In this document: positions 6,966 through 15,081 of the stretch, in pieces
How positions within the stretch are numbered: the stretch's first letter is position 1
Layout of the letters: every line of letters starts with the position of its first letter
Assembly: GCA_964292495.1 (NCBI GenBank)
Contig: CAXYVX010000010.1
Coordinates: 1-21,588 of the forward strand
Reading direction: 5' to 3'
Origin: CAXYVX01 sp964292495
GTDB lineage: Bacteria > Patescibacteriota > Saccharimonadia > Saccharimonadales > Saccharimonadaceae
Length of the DNA stretch: 21,588 nt
The notes under the pieces: generated by a model
What the model saw: only the letters and a program-made list of their open reading frames with translations
What the model was told of the DNA's origin: nothing
Databases searched by the model: none
Program-made: the position numbers and the translations under genes

Positions 6966-7558
6966 TATTTATCTCCTTTCAACCATTCAGTTGTCTCGGC
7001 GAGCTGTTTTTTCGCGAAAACGATTTTATCTGCGTCCAAAATGTCTTTGACATTCAGGTATTTCGCACTGACGATTTTCACGTTTGAAAGGTTCGCCACA
7101 GCGCGCAAATTGTTTTCGGTCTTTTCAGCTACGAGCAAAATTCGGCGGAAATTCGCGACTTTTGCATCTTCCAAAGCCTTGACAGCATCTTTCGTTTTAG
7201 CGGATTTGATCGCGAAATCTTCAACTTCAACGATTTTCTTCGCTTTGTTCGCAAGCGTCAAAGCCTGGCGCAAAGCCACTTTCTTGGCGGTTTTGCTAAC
7301 TTTTTTGGTGTAATTTTCGATTCCAAGAGGACCAAAAACGATACCGCCACCGCGCCAAATCGGGTTTCGCGAAGAACCGAAACGCGCACGGCCGGTGCCT
7401 TTTTGGCGCCACGGTTTTTTACCACCACCGCGGACTTCACCACGGCGCAGAGTTTTCGCACCAACCTGTCGGTTTGCGGCGAGAACTGCGTCGTAAGCGA
7501 GTTTCAGCAGTTCGTGGTTCTCAACCTTGACATCAAAGACTGATTTGTTTAAAGCCAT
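6965..7558 (-). CDS. rplD: 50S ribosomal protein L4
   Basis: L4 (197 residues) binds domain I of 23S rRNA and its loop lines the exit tunnel. In E. coli it also represses its own S10 operon through the mRNA leader. The tunnel loop is clear: RGGGKKPWRQKGTGRARFGS followed by NPIWRGGGIVFGP. The C-terminal Rossmann-like region has FRRILLVAEKTENNLRAVAN. A regulatory role here would match the structured rplC leader upstream, but that is inference. Confidence 0.97.
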   Translation of the reverse strand: MALNKSVFDVKVENHELLKLAYDAVLAANRQVGAKTLRRGEVRGGGKKPWRQKGTGRARFGSSRNPIWRGGGIVFGPLGIENYTKKVSKTAKKVALRQALTLANKAKKIVEVEDFAIKSAKTKDAVKALEDAKVANFRRILLVAEKTENNLRAVANLSNVKIVSAKYLNVKDILDADKIVFAKKQLAETTEWLKGDK

Positions 7559-7560
7559 GA

Positions 7561-8208
7561 TTATTTACCAGCCTTTCCATGATTAGCTCCCTTTGCCAGA
7601 GAGATTTCCACTATTCCTTTTTTCGGTCCAGGCACAGCGCCCTTCACACCGATGAGATTCTTGCTCGCGTCAACATAAGCGACGGTCAAGTTCTTCACCG
7701 TAACGCGCTCCGCACCCATCTGTCCAGCCATTGGGTGGCCTTTGAAGACTTTCTGCGGGTACATCGATCCAATCGAACCGACTTTTCGCGTGTTTCCTTT
7801 TCCACCGTGTGATTTGCGGTGGCGTTTGAAGTTGTGGCGTTTAATCGTTCCCGCCCAACCTTTACCTTTGCTGGTGCCGATCGCGTCGATTGTGTCGCCG
7901 ATGGCGAACATCTCAACGGTGAATTCATCACCAACTTTTTCTTCGCCGGTCAAGTTGTCGCGAGTTTCGCGAATTTCCTTCGGTGCGAAGTTTTCTTTGC
8001 CGGCTTTTTTAACGTGCCCGGCCACGGCCTTGCTCAGGTTCTTACCCTCTCCAAAACCAAACTGAACCGCATCATAACCATCGTTTTCGATAGTCTTGAC
8101 CTGAGTCACGGTCGCTGGGCTGGCTTCAATGATGGTGACCGGAGTCATCGTTCCATCTTCGCCAAGGATTTGGGTCATACCAATTTTGGTACCGAGTAAA
8201 GTTTTCAT
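7561..8208 (-). CDS. rplC: 50S ribosomal protein L3
   Basis: L3 (215 residues from the ATG at 8208) is an early assembly protein near the peptidyl transferase centre. The start MKTLLGTKIGMTQILGEDG is the family N-terminus, so I reject the in-frame GTG at 8229, which adds seven residues and contains the AAGGA ribosome binding site. The central HRKSHGGKGNTRKVGSIGSM and FKGHPMAGQMGAERVTVKNL are typical. First gene of the operon, preceded by a leader of about 285 nt. Confidence 0.97.
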   Translation of the reverse strand: MKTLLGTKIGMTQILGEDGTMTPVTIIEASPATVTQVKTIENDGYDAVQFGFGEGKNLSKAVAGHVKKAGKENFAPKEIRETRDNLTGEEKVGDEFTVEMFAIGDTIDAIGTSKGKGWAGTIKRHNFKRHRKSHGGKGNTRKVGSIGSMYPQKVFKGHPMAGQMGAERVTVKNLTVAYVDASKNLIGVKGAVPGPKKGIVEISLAKGANHGKAGK

Positions 8209-8493
8209 AACTTTACATTTCCTTTCCACTTAAAACGCCGGAAATTTCGCAGTATCCTTGCGATTTGTGATTCAACATTTTCTTGGTTCCGTGAAATCTC
8301 TTAAATTTCACGTTTTTTCGCGAATTTCCGCAATGCGTTTATTCGTGAAAAACCAAGCGTTCCGCTGCTGGAATCCGCCTTTTTCGCCTTTTCCAGTTTA
8401 ATTTTCTTTGAACTTTCAGAGAGAAATTTCAGAGAAAACCTCACGCCTCAACATCGGACTTACGAGCGTCTCCGTCGCCTGTCTAATATTTAC
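8209..8493 (-). ncRNA. Structured 5' leader of the rplC ribosomal operon
   Basis: This gap is transcribed from the promoter at 8500-8528. Within it CGTGAAAT (8290-8297) pairs with ATTTCACG (8305-8312), a perfect 8-bp hairpin with a 7-nt loop. CTTGGTTC (8282-8289) can pair with AAACCAAG (8350-8357), one wobble, closing a larger domain. CGTGAAA at 8344-8350 can also pair with TTTCACG at 8306-8312, which is incompatible with the first hairpin. Alternative folds in the leader of an S10-type operon suggest feedback control, for example by L4 or L3. It matches no named leader family I can recall. Confidence 0.5.
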
Positions 8494-8499
8494 CGAACA

Positions 8500-8528
8500 A
8501 GTCTAGCATAAATTTTTGGAAAAAGCAA
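8500..8528 (-). promoter_or_regulatory. Promoter of the rplC ribosomal operon
   Basis: On the minus strand TTGCTT (8528-8523) and TAGACT (8505-8500) are separated by exactly 17 nt. The bases TGC directly before the -10 form an extended -10 element. Transcription would start near 8493, giving a long leader before rplC. Confidence 0.65.
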
Positions 8529-8547
8529 GGAAAATTTCGGAATTGAC

Positions 8548-8919
8548 TCAAAAAACTATCCCGATTGGCGTGAAAAAACTCAAACTTGCAAACGCAATCA
8601 AAATCGCGAATTCAACCCAGCGGTTTACAGAACTTTTTTCATTGGCAACAATAATTAAACCCAGCAAAAATCCGATTGGGGAAATGTAATTTATCAGGGG
8701 TAAATTCAGTGGGGTTCGCAACCAAATTAACGCTAAAATTCCACAAAAAATATACTTCAAAAAATAACGCGAATACCATTTCTGATTCTTGAAAACTTCT
8801 CGCGACAAATTTTTTCGCGAAATTTTTGGCGCATTCTTCACAACTCGCGAAACCGCATTTTCATTGCGCGAACGGCCTCGCGACGTGCGTTTTTTGCGCC
8901 AAAGTTTTTCTTTTGTCAT
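8548..8919 (-). CDS. Small basic membrane protein, unknown function
   Basis: I do not recognise this 123-residue protein. The first 45 residues are very basic (KLWRKKRTSRGRSRNEN and similar) and would stay in the cytoplasm. Three hydrophobic segments follow, at about residues 53-68, 75-92 and 101-123, ending at the last residue (PIGIVF). I chose the ATG at 8919 over 8946 because a TGG-TAAAAT extended -10 box lies at 8930-8938, inside the longer version. The gene sits alone between rpmG and the rplC promoter and separates genes that are usually adjacent. A role with ribosomes or membrane insertion would be guesswork. Confidence 0.7.
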   Translation of the reverse strand: MTKEKLWRKKRTSRGRSRNENAVSRVVKNAPKISRKNLSREVFKNQKWYSRYFLKYIFCGILALIWLRTPLNLPLINYISPIGFLLGLIIVANEKSSVNRWVEFAILIAFASLSFFTPIGIVF

Positions 8920-8929
8920 TATGTTTGAA

Positions 8930-8938
8930 ATTTTACCA
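8930..8938 (-). promoter_or_regulatory. Extended -10 box for the small membrane protein
   Basis: TGG-TAAAAT on the minus strand, 10 nt before the ATG at 8919. It would give a 5' leader of only a few bases. No good -35 is visible and no Shine-Dalgarno sequence precedes the ATG. Confidence 0.4.
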
Positions 8939-8967
8939 CATTTCAACTTGGGATTCCACCGTTCAGC

Positions 8968-9147
8968 CTAATATCTCGCCGGCATGCTGATTGTATTGAC
9001 GGTTTGCCAGTCCGCTTTGCCATCATTTTCGTGAGTATTGCTAAATGAGATCAAGAAAACATTTGGCGTGTATTCGACGATCTCAGCCAGTGTTTGAACG
9101 GGAGATCCCGCACCAGCACTATATCCGCCCGGATCGATTGAAATTTG
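8968..9147 (-). pseudogene. Orphan C-terminal coding fragment, gene remnant
   Basis: An open frame of 59 codons runs from just after a TAG (9148-9150) to a TAG at 8968-8970, with no plausible start codon near its beginning. The translation reads like real protein (GGYSAGAGSPVQTLAEIVEY, then TPNVFLISFSNTHENDGKAD, then WQTVNTISMPARY). I recognise no family. It begins right after the rpmG terminator, as expected if the 5' part of a gene was deleted when rpmG/rpsJ was placed here. It could be chance, but the composition looks coding. Confidence 0.45.
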
Positions 9148-9164
9148 CTAGGAATTCTTTACAC

Positions 9165-9190
9165 AAAAAAACAGGCTGTTTCCAGCCCGT
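9165..9190 (-). terminator. Intrinsic terminator after rpsJ-rpmG
   Basis: On the minus strand ACGGGCTG, loop GAAA, CAGCCTGT form an 8-bp stem with one G-U pair, followed directly by a run of at least six T. It is 10 nt past the rpmG stop. This separates rpsJ-rpmG from the rplC operon as an independent transcription unit. Confidence 0.9.
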
Positions 9191-9200
9191 TTCGCGAAAT

Positions 9201-9413
9201 TTAGTGTTTTTTCGCTTTGACGACGTTTCGTCCGAGATTCTTCTTTGTCTCAGAGAAGATCTCGTGCTGTCGGGTTTTCGGGTTATATTTCCGAAGAACC
9301 AATTTATCCGGTGTGTTTTGCGGATTTTTCTTGGTGTAGTAGATACGCGTTTTGCCGTCCTCGCTGACGAGACCGACAAGTTTGCGCTTGCTACGTGAAT
9401 TGCTTTTAGCCAT
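9201..9413 (-). CDS. rpmG: 50S ribosomal protein L33, zinc-free form
   Basis: L33 (70 residues) sits near the E site of the large subunit. The family pattern is clear: RKLVGLVSEDGKTRIYYTKK, then NPQNTPDKLVLRKYNPKTRQ, then HEIFSETKK. The protein has no cysteine, so this is the non-zinc form. A C-terminal tail NLGRNVVKAKKH extends beyond the common end of about 50-55 residues. It lies 22 nt after rpsJ, preceded by AAAGGA, and is followed by a strong terminator. Confidence 0.93.
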   Translation of the reverse strand: MAKSNSRSKRKLVGLVSEDGKTRIYYTKKNPQNTPDKLVLRKYNPKTRQHEIFSETKKNLGRNVVKAKKH

Positions 9414-9435
9414 CTCTTTCCTTTCTCCTCAGTTA

Positions 9436-9753
9436 TTACATTCTAATTTCTGCGTCAACACCAGCCGGCAAGCTCAAACTCTGCAAGCTGTCGATGGTTT
9501 TTGGTTTGGTGTCGACGATGTCAATCAATCGCTTGTGAACGCGCATTTCAAACGCTTCACCGCCTTTTTTGTAGACGTGCGGCGATTTGACGACAGTGTA
9601 GGTCGAGCGCTTCACTGGAAGCGGAACTGGACCAATGACAGTCGCACCACTGCGAACGGCGGTTTCCACGATCTGTTTCGCGGCCGCATCGATGATTTTG
9701 TGATCATACGCCTTCAATTTGATGCGGATTTTCGGCATTGTACTTTCAGCCAT
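9436..9753 (-). CDS. rpsJ: 30S ribosomal protein S10
   Basis: S10 (105 residues) is in the small-subunit head and, as NusE, joins antitermination complexes. Landmarks are KIRIKLKAYDHKIIDAAAKQ, then VIGPVPLPVKRSTYTVVKSP, then HKRLIDIVDTKPKTIDSLQS. GAGGAG lies just ahead of the ATG at 9753, supporting that start; MPKIRIKL five codons in is the alternative. Unlike the usual S10 operon it does not lead directly into rplC: rpmG, a terminator and about 900 bp intervene. Confidence 0.97.
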   Translation of the reverse strand: MAESTMPKIRIKLKAYDHKIIDAAAKQIVETAVRSGATVIGPVPLPVKRSTYTVVKSPHVYKKGGEAFEMRVHKRLIDIVDTKPKTIDSLQSLSLPAGVDAEIRM

Positions 9754-9843
9754 AAAACTCCTCTGTTATTACGCGTTTTCTCGCGGCTACGCAATCATCT
9801 CGCGAATACGAAATGTTCCCATAACATTAAAATTTACCATGAA

Positions 9844-9872
9844 ATTATATCAGGTTTTCGCGAAAAGTTCAA
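9844..9872 (-). promoter_or_regulatory. Strong promoter for rpsJ-rpmG
   Basis: TTGAAC (9872-9867), a 17-nt spacer and a perfect TATAAT (9849-9844) preceded by TGA, an extended -10. Transcription would start near 9837, giving a leader of about 84 nt. The spacer is centred on a TTTTCGCGAAAA palindrome, so a protein binding that palindrome could block or activate the promoter. Confidence 0.85.
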
Positions 9873-9876
9873 CACA

Positions 9877-12420
9877 TTATTCGGTTTTCTGAGCTTTGTT
9901 GATTTTTCTACCAATAAATTTATGCGTTTCAAGCGAAGAAATCATCAAAACAACCGCGAGGGCGCAAGCGACCCAGCTGTCCGCGTGAATTGTTGACAGG
10001 TGTAAAATTTCGCGAAACGGCGACAAAATCATCGCAACTTGCAGAATGAACGCCGCAATCAGCGCACCGAAAAAGACTTTATTTTTAACCTTAAACAGCT
10101 TGAAGAAACTCACTTCTCCACGGATCGAGAACGCGACCGCCCATTGAAGAACGATCAACACTAGAAAGGCTGCCGAGCGCGCCTCGGCTTCCCCGTGCCA
10201 TCCAAGGAAAAGCGCGTAAACGCCGAGGTCAGCCACCGCCATGACCACTGCAATCATTATCATTCGCGAAATCATGAATGCGTTAAGGACTGGCGCGTCT
10301 GGCCGGTTTGGAGCTTTTTTCATCACATCCGCCGCGCCCGGCTCAAGCCCAAGCGGGATCACCATAAATGTATCCGTCGCGAGATTGATCCAGAGAATTT
10401 GAACAGCAACCAGCGGTAAAGGCAAGCCGAAAACTAGCGCTCCGAGCGTAACCAAAACTTCGCCCGCATTTGACGCCAGCAAATAAACCAGCATGCGCTG
10501 AATATTCGCGAAAACAATCCGCCCCTCTTTCACAGCACTAACAATCGTGCGGAAATTGTTGTCCAGAAGCACAATATCCGCCGCATCCTTCGCCATTGCT
10601 GCTCCCGCACCCATTGCCACGCCAACATTTGCTTGCGTCAGCGCCGGAACATCATTCACGCCATCACCGGTCATTGCAGTGATATTCGTCTTGTTAAGCT
10701 CGGTCAAAATGGCGTATTTCGCTTCCGGAATCACGCGCGCAAAAACCGTCGTTCCTTCAATCACCTCTGATAATTCCGTGCCGCTGAGTTTCATCAGTTT
10801 TCGCGAATCATAAGTTTGCTTGCGGTTCTCCGCAATATTGATTTTCTCAGCAATGCGAAATGCCGTTTCCGCGTGATCTCCGGTGATCATGCGAACGGAA
10901 ATCCCAGCACTTTTCGCACTGTTAATTGCCGCACTGACCCTTGGTCGCAGCTCATCCGCAACAGCCACAAATCCCAGAAAATCCGCCTGCTTACCTTTTG
11001 TGATTTCGCGGAATTTATAAGTTTTTTTATCACTTTTCTCAGCGGAAATTTTCGCGAATGCAATAACTCTGAATCCATTTCCTGCAAATTCTTCCAATTT
11101 TTCTTCCGCGGTTTTTATTTCACTTGCGGAGAGTTTACAGAGGTCTAGGATTTTTTCCGGCGCGCCTTTTAGATATATTTCGGTAGTTTTCGCGAAATTC
11201 CAAACATTTCCGCTCATTGCAAACGAATAATCAAACGGCAGATTTTGCATCAATTTTTCATGCGTTCCGTCGTGCGCAACCACATGTTTTTCGCGAGAAA
11301 ACGCAGCCAGAGCAACGTCCAGCGGATCACTAGCCTTGCCTTTCGCGAAATTCAGTGAAAAACTCATTTGTAGTGCCATGCTGGCGTCGTTAAATCTTGG
11401 AGACCAAGTTTCCTGAACACGCAGTTCATTTCTGGTCAAAGTTCCCGTTTTATCACTGGCGATCGTTGTGATGAGGCCGATGTTTTCAATTGCGCGCATG
11501 TTTCGGACCAGCGCCTTTTTCTGGGCCATGCGTCGCATCGCCAAGGTGATGATCACCATTATCGCGATTGGCAAACTCTCGGGAACCGCTGAAACCGCAA
11601 ACGCCAAGACAAATTTTAACGCCTCCACTGCATCAACACCTCTGGCGAGCTCCAGCCCAAAAGCTAGAATTGCCAAGACAAACACGGCGTAAATCACGTA
11701 TTTTACAAGTTTGTCAATTTTCTGTTGAAGAGGAGAAACCGAGTTTGCGCTGTCGCCAGCAAGTTTCGCGATTTTTCCGAATTCTGTCGCATTTCCCGTC
11801 GCCACAACAACTGCAACACCAGCGCCAGCCACGACGAAGCTGCCTGAAAAAAGCATGTTTGATTGAGCGTAAACTTCTTTGTCGCCTTTGAGCGCCTCGA
11901 CGGTTTTTTTAACACTCAGGCTCTCGCCAGTCAACATTGATTCGTCGACATGGAGATTATCGCTCTCTGTCAGCCTGGAATCTGCCGGGATTTTTTGACC
12001 CTCATGCAGAATAATTACGTCGCCAGGGACAATATTCTCCGCTGGAACAGATTCCACTTTATCCTCGCGAAACACCTCAACATTTTCGTTTTCGCGCTTT
12101 TTCAGGCTTCTGAGGATTTTTTCGGTGGAATACTGCTGCACCCAGTCAATTCCCGCGCTGACAAAAATAATTGCAAAAACAATCGTCGCGTCAATAAATT
12201 CCTGATGCCAGAGACTCAAAATCCCCGCGGCAAACAAAACGCCGATCATCACATTCGCGAACGGCTCTAAAACTTTTACCCAAAATGGCTTTTCGTGGAC
12301 ATTTAACAGGTTTGGTCCAAACTTTTTCAAGCGAGTCAAAACCTGTTTTTTGCTTAATCCGTCTTTTGATGAGCCAACATCTTTAAACACTTCACTAATT
12401 TCTTTTTTATAAAAACTCAT
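9877..12420 (-). CDS. P2-type (Ca2+-ATPase-like) cation-transporting ATPase
   Basis: This 847-residue integral membrane pump moves cations out of the cytoplasm using ATP. In order: the N-terminal cation-ATPase domain (GLSKKQVLTRLKKFGPNLL), actuator motif TGES at about 164-167, VPESLP in TM4 at about 279-284, phosphorylation motif DKTGTLT with Asp 323, nucleotide-binding KGAPEK, hinge TGDGVND at 584-590, and a C-terminal helix bundle. Residues matching the SERCA calcium site are present: Glu 281, Asn 651, Glu 654, Asn 679, Thr 682 and Asp 683. The surrounding TM6 sequence TDTFMVIPLG departs from the common TDGLPALALG, so another divalent or monovalent ion is possible. It separates tuf from rpsJ. 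No Shine-Dalgarno is seen; a TAAAAT box lies 7 nt before the ATG. Confidence 0.93.
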   Translation of the reverse strand: MSFYKKEISEVFKDVGSSKDGLSKKQVLTRLKKFGPNLLNVHEKPFWVKVLEPFANVMIGVLFAAGILSLWHQEFIDATIVFAIIFVSAGIDWVQQYSTEKILRSLKKRENENVEVFREDKVESVPAENIVPGDVIILHEGQKIPADSRLTESDNLHVDESMLTGESLSVKKTVEALKGDKEVYAQSNMLFSGSFVVAGAGVAVVVATGNATEFGKIAKLAGDSANSVSPLQQKIDKLVKYVIYAVFVLAILAFGLELARGVDAVEALKFVLAFAVSAVPESLPIAIMVIITLAMRRMAQKKALVRNMRAIENIGLITTIASDKTGTLTRNELRVQETWSPRFNDASMALQMSFSLNFAKGKASDPLDVALAAFSREKHVVAHDGTHEKLMQNLPFDYSFAMSGNVWNFAKTTEIYLKGAPEKILDLCKLSASEIKTAEEKLEEFAGNGFRVIAFAKISAEKSDKKTYKFREITKGKQADFLGFVAVADELRPRVSAAINSAKSAGISVRMITGDHAETAFRIAEKINIAENRKQTYDSRKLMKLSGTELSEVIEGTTVFARVIPEAKYAILTELNKTNITAMTGDGVNDVPALTQANVGVAMGAGAAMAKDAADIVLLDNNFRTIVSAVKEGRIVFANIQRMLVYLLASNAGEVLVTLGALVFGLPLPLVAVQILWINLATDTFMVIPLGLEPGAADVMKKAPNRPDAPVLNAFMISRMIMIAVVMAVADLGVYALFLGWHGEAEARSAAFLVLIVLQWAVAFSIRGEVSFFKLFKVKNKVFFGALIAAFILQVAMILSPFREILHLSTIHADSWVACALAVVLMISSLETHKFIGRKINKAQKTE

Positions 12421-12427
12421 GCTTACT

Positions 12428-12433
12428 ATTTTA
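12428..12433 (-). promoter_or_regulatory. -10 box for a leaderless ATPase transcript
   Basis: TAAAAT on the minus strand, exactly 7 nt ahead of the ATPase ATG at 12420, so the transcript would begin at the start codon. No clear -35 and no Shine-Dalgarno. The same TAAAAT-N7-ATG layout precedes the aminotransferase gene. Confidence 0.45.
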
Positions 12434-12458
12434 CATGAAGATCTGTTTTTTACGAAAT

Positions 12459-12491
12459 CAAAAGAACCGCCAAAAATTGACGGTTCTTTTT
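12459..12491 (-). terminator. Intrinsic terminator after tuf
   Basis: On the minus strand AGAACCGTC, a 7-nt loop and GGCGGTTCT give a 9-bp stem with one G-U pair, followed by TTTT. The other side also has a T run, so it could work in both directions. It lies 17 nt past the tuf stop. Confidence 0.88.
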
Positions 12492-12508
12492 AAGTGAATC
12501 GCGAATAC

Positions 12509-13690
<1,182 letters not shown>

Positions 13691-13796
13691 AATTTACAAA
13701 AACCTTTCTTATTACAGTTTACTTTGCGCGCTGGTGCGGTGTTTAGACCAGACATTCCGCAAGGTTTCCCCCGCAAAATGTCGCCGCGCGGCGCTT
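13691..13796 (-). ncRNA. Structured 5' leader of tuf
   Basis: The leader of about 105 nt contains consecutive hairpins. The best (13751-13782) pairs GACATT with AATGTC outside and GCGGGG with CCTTGC inside, closed by a GAAA tetraloop, with a symmetric 2-by-2 internal loop between the stems. A perfect GCCGCGCGGC palindrome adjoins it at 13783-13792, and a CTGGT/ACCAG stem (about 13732-13752) lies on the start-codon side. This may stabilise the mRNA or regulate it; no known family is recognised. Confidence 0.5.
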
Positions 13797-13802
13797 ACTT
13801 AT

Positions 13803-13831
13803 ATCTTATCAAGATTTTTCGCGAAAAACAA
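13803..13831 (-). promoter_or_regulatory. tuf promoter
   Basis: TTGTTT (13831-13826), 17-nt spacer, and TAAGAT (13808-13803) preceded by TGA on the minus strand. Transcription would start near 13796. The spacer contains a TTCGCGAA palindrome, as in the rpsJ promoter. Confidence 0.65.
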
Positions 13832-13850
13832 GTACTTTCGCGAAAAATCT
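13812..13850. repeat. Perfect 15-bp inverted repeat overlapping the tuf promoter
   Basis: AGATTTTTCGCGAAA (13812-13826) and TTTCGCGAAAAATCT (13836-13850) are exact reverse complements 9 nt apart. Each arm holds a TTCGCGAA palindrome, with centres 19 bp apart. It covers the -35 and spacer of the tuf promoter and lies just past the stop of the upstream gene. It could be an operator for a dimeric or tetrameric regulator, or a hairpin at the end of the upstream mRNA; no T run follows. Confidence 0.75.
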
Positions 13851-13866
13851 CAAACTCACCCGATTT

Positions 13867-15027
13867 TTATTGCAGACCGCTTTTTCGCTGGCCATTCGCA
13901 ATGACCGTCGGCAAGGAAACCGCCTGAATTTTTTCGTCAACAAGCTTAATATTCGCATCAATCACTTTTTTGATTTTGTCGGATTTTGCGAGATCAGCAA
14001 TTTCTTTCACTTTATCAGTGTTATAACCGAAATCTGCCAGCCATTTATTCAACTCTTCGCGAGCTTGGTCTTGTGTGAAAAGTCGCCCAAAAGAACCGTA
14101 TGTATTGCTGTCAAGCGAACCAAATGTGTCCTGCCAAGGATGATTTGTTTGCGGATCGTTTTCAAGCATCAATCGCGAAATTAAGAGCCAAACCGCTGGC
14201 ATTTTTTCATTTTTCGCGGAAAGCTCGGATTCAGAAAGCGGATTTTTGCGAACCGCCTCAATATAGCTCGCCAAAACATATGAATTTTCAAATTCATGGC
14301 CATTTTTATCCCCAGCTTTCACATATGGAATGATAGCAACGTTGTTTTTCGCGAAAAAGTCGCTCGCAAGTTGGTTGTTAAATTCAAGCCGGCAATACGT
14401 GCAGCCAGGTTCAAAAACGTCCAGCGCAACTGGTTTATTTGAATCATATTTTCCAGCATAAAACGCGTTTTTCGCGTCGCTCAAATTGCTGGAATTCGGC
14501 AAATATTCTTTTGCATCCCAGTTCTTCATATTTGACGGAATCTGTGCAATTGCGGCGCCCCATTGACCAAACCAATTTCCTGTCCAACCAATCGGATCTT
14601 TGAAGAACTCCGGACCAGTCTCGCCAATTGTGCAAGCCTTAACAGCAGAACCAGAGCTCAAAACACAAGATTTTGGATCCGACGGTTCGCACGTTCCATA
14701 AGCTGTGAGAAGAGTTAAACTTCTAACAGCCACCAAAGTTGACCACAAAGCCAAAATCACAATCAAAACGGATAGAACTTCAATCGCGAAACTGATTGGT
14801 TTTGTCCAATTCGGATGTTTCAAAACAGTTCGTTTCAAAATTGAGTTTTTAATATCATCTTTAAAATTGGAATCACATTTTCGCAAAGTCACTCTTCGCG
14901 AAAAACAATGCATGCTCTTTTTGAACAACTTCCAAATATTATCCGCCATTTTCTTATTAAAAATTCTAATAACAGGGATAAAAAGAGCGATCAACCCCAG
15001 AATTATAAACGCAGCAATACAAACCAA
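13867..15027 (-). CDS. Membrane-anchored DsbA/thioredoxin-fold thiol oxidoreductase
   Basis: The protein has 386 residues with hydrophobic segments at about 3-23 and 79-103 and a thioredoxin-like domain from about 190 to the end. The redox motif is CTYC (Cys 209 and 212) in EPGCTYCRLEF, and the conserved cis-proline is in LPTVIANGQ (about Pro 373). It would act outside the membrane, oxidising or reducing cysteines in exported proteins. I place the start at TTG 15027 because a full AAGGAGGT lies 4-5 nt ahead; an ATG at residue 27 lacks this signal and would lose the first helix. Extra cysteines at about 113, 121 and 132 precede the domain. It follows the aminotransferase by 54 nt and is probably co-transcribed. 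The fold is fairly sure; direction of the reaction is unknown. Confidence 0.85.
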   Translation of the reverse strand: MVCIAAFIILGLIALFIPVIRIFNKKMADNIWKLFKKSMHCFSRRVTLRKCDSNFKDDIKNSILKRTVLKHPNWTKPISFAIEVLSVLIVILALWSTLVAVRSLTLLTAYGTCEPSDPKSCVLSSGSAVKACTIGETGPEFFKDPIGWTGNWFGQWGAAIAQIPSNMKNWDAKEYLPNSSNLSDAKNAFYAGKYDSNKPVALDVFEPGCTYCRLEFNNQLASDFFAKNNVAIIPYVKAGDKNGHEFENSYVLASYIEAVRKNPLSESELSAKNEKMPAVWLLISRLMLENDPQTNHPWQDTFGSLDSNTYGSFGRLFTQDQAREELNKWLADFGYNTDKVKEIADLAKSDKIKKVIDANIKLVDEKIQAVSLPTVIANGQRKSGLQ

Positions 15028-15081
15028 AACACCTCCTTATTTTATTTGCTTATGCAAAATTTGTTATGTAATTTTACCAAA

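Noticed and set aside
1718..8199. Long open frames on the plus strand across the ribosomal operon
   Set aside because: They are antisense shadows of ribosomal protein genes, with Cys/Phe/Arg-rich nonsense translations and no ribosome binding sites.
8209..8229. GTG at 8229 as the rplC start
   Set aside because: The extra residues MERKCKV are not part of L3, and the stretch holds the ribosome binding site for the ATG at 8208.
9045..9398. Plus-strand open frame of 117 codons
   Set aside because: It overlaps rpmG, its terminator and the coding remnant on the other strand, and has no family resemblance.
13812..13850. The tuf-promoter inverted repeat as an ordinary intrinsic terminator
   Set aside because: No T tract follows the second arm on the minus strand, and the repeat overlaps promoter boxes.
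13691..13866. A tRNA gene in the tuf upstream region, as in some tufB operons
   Set aside because: No cloverleaf, GGTTCRA-type T loop or anticodon arm could be laid out; only simple hairpins are present.
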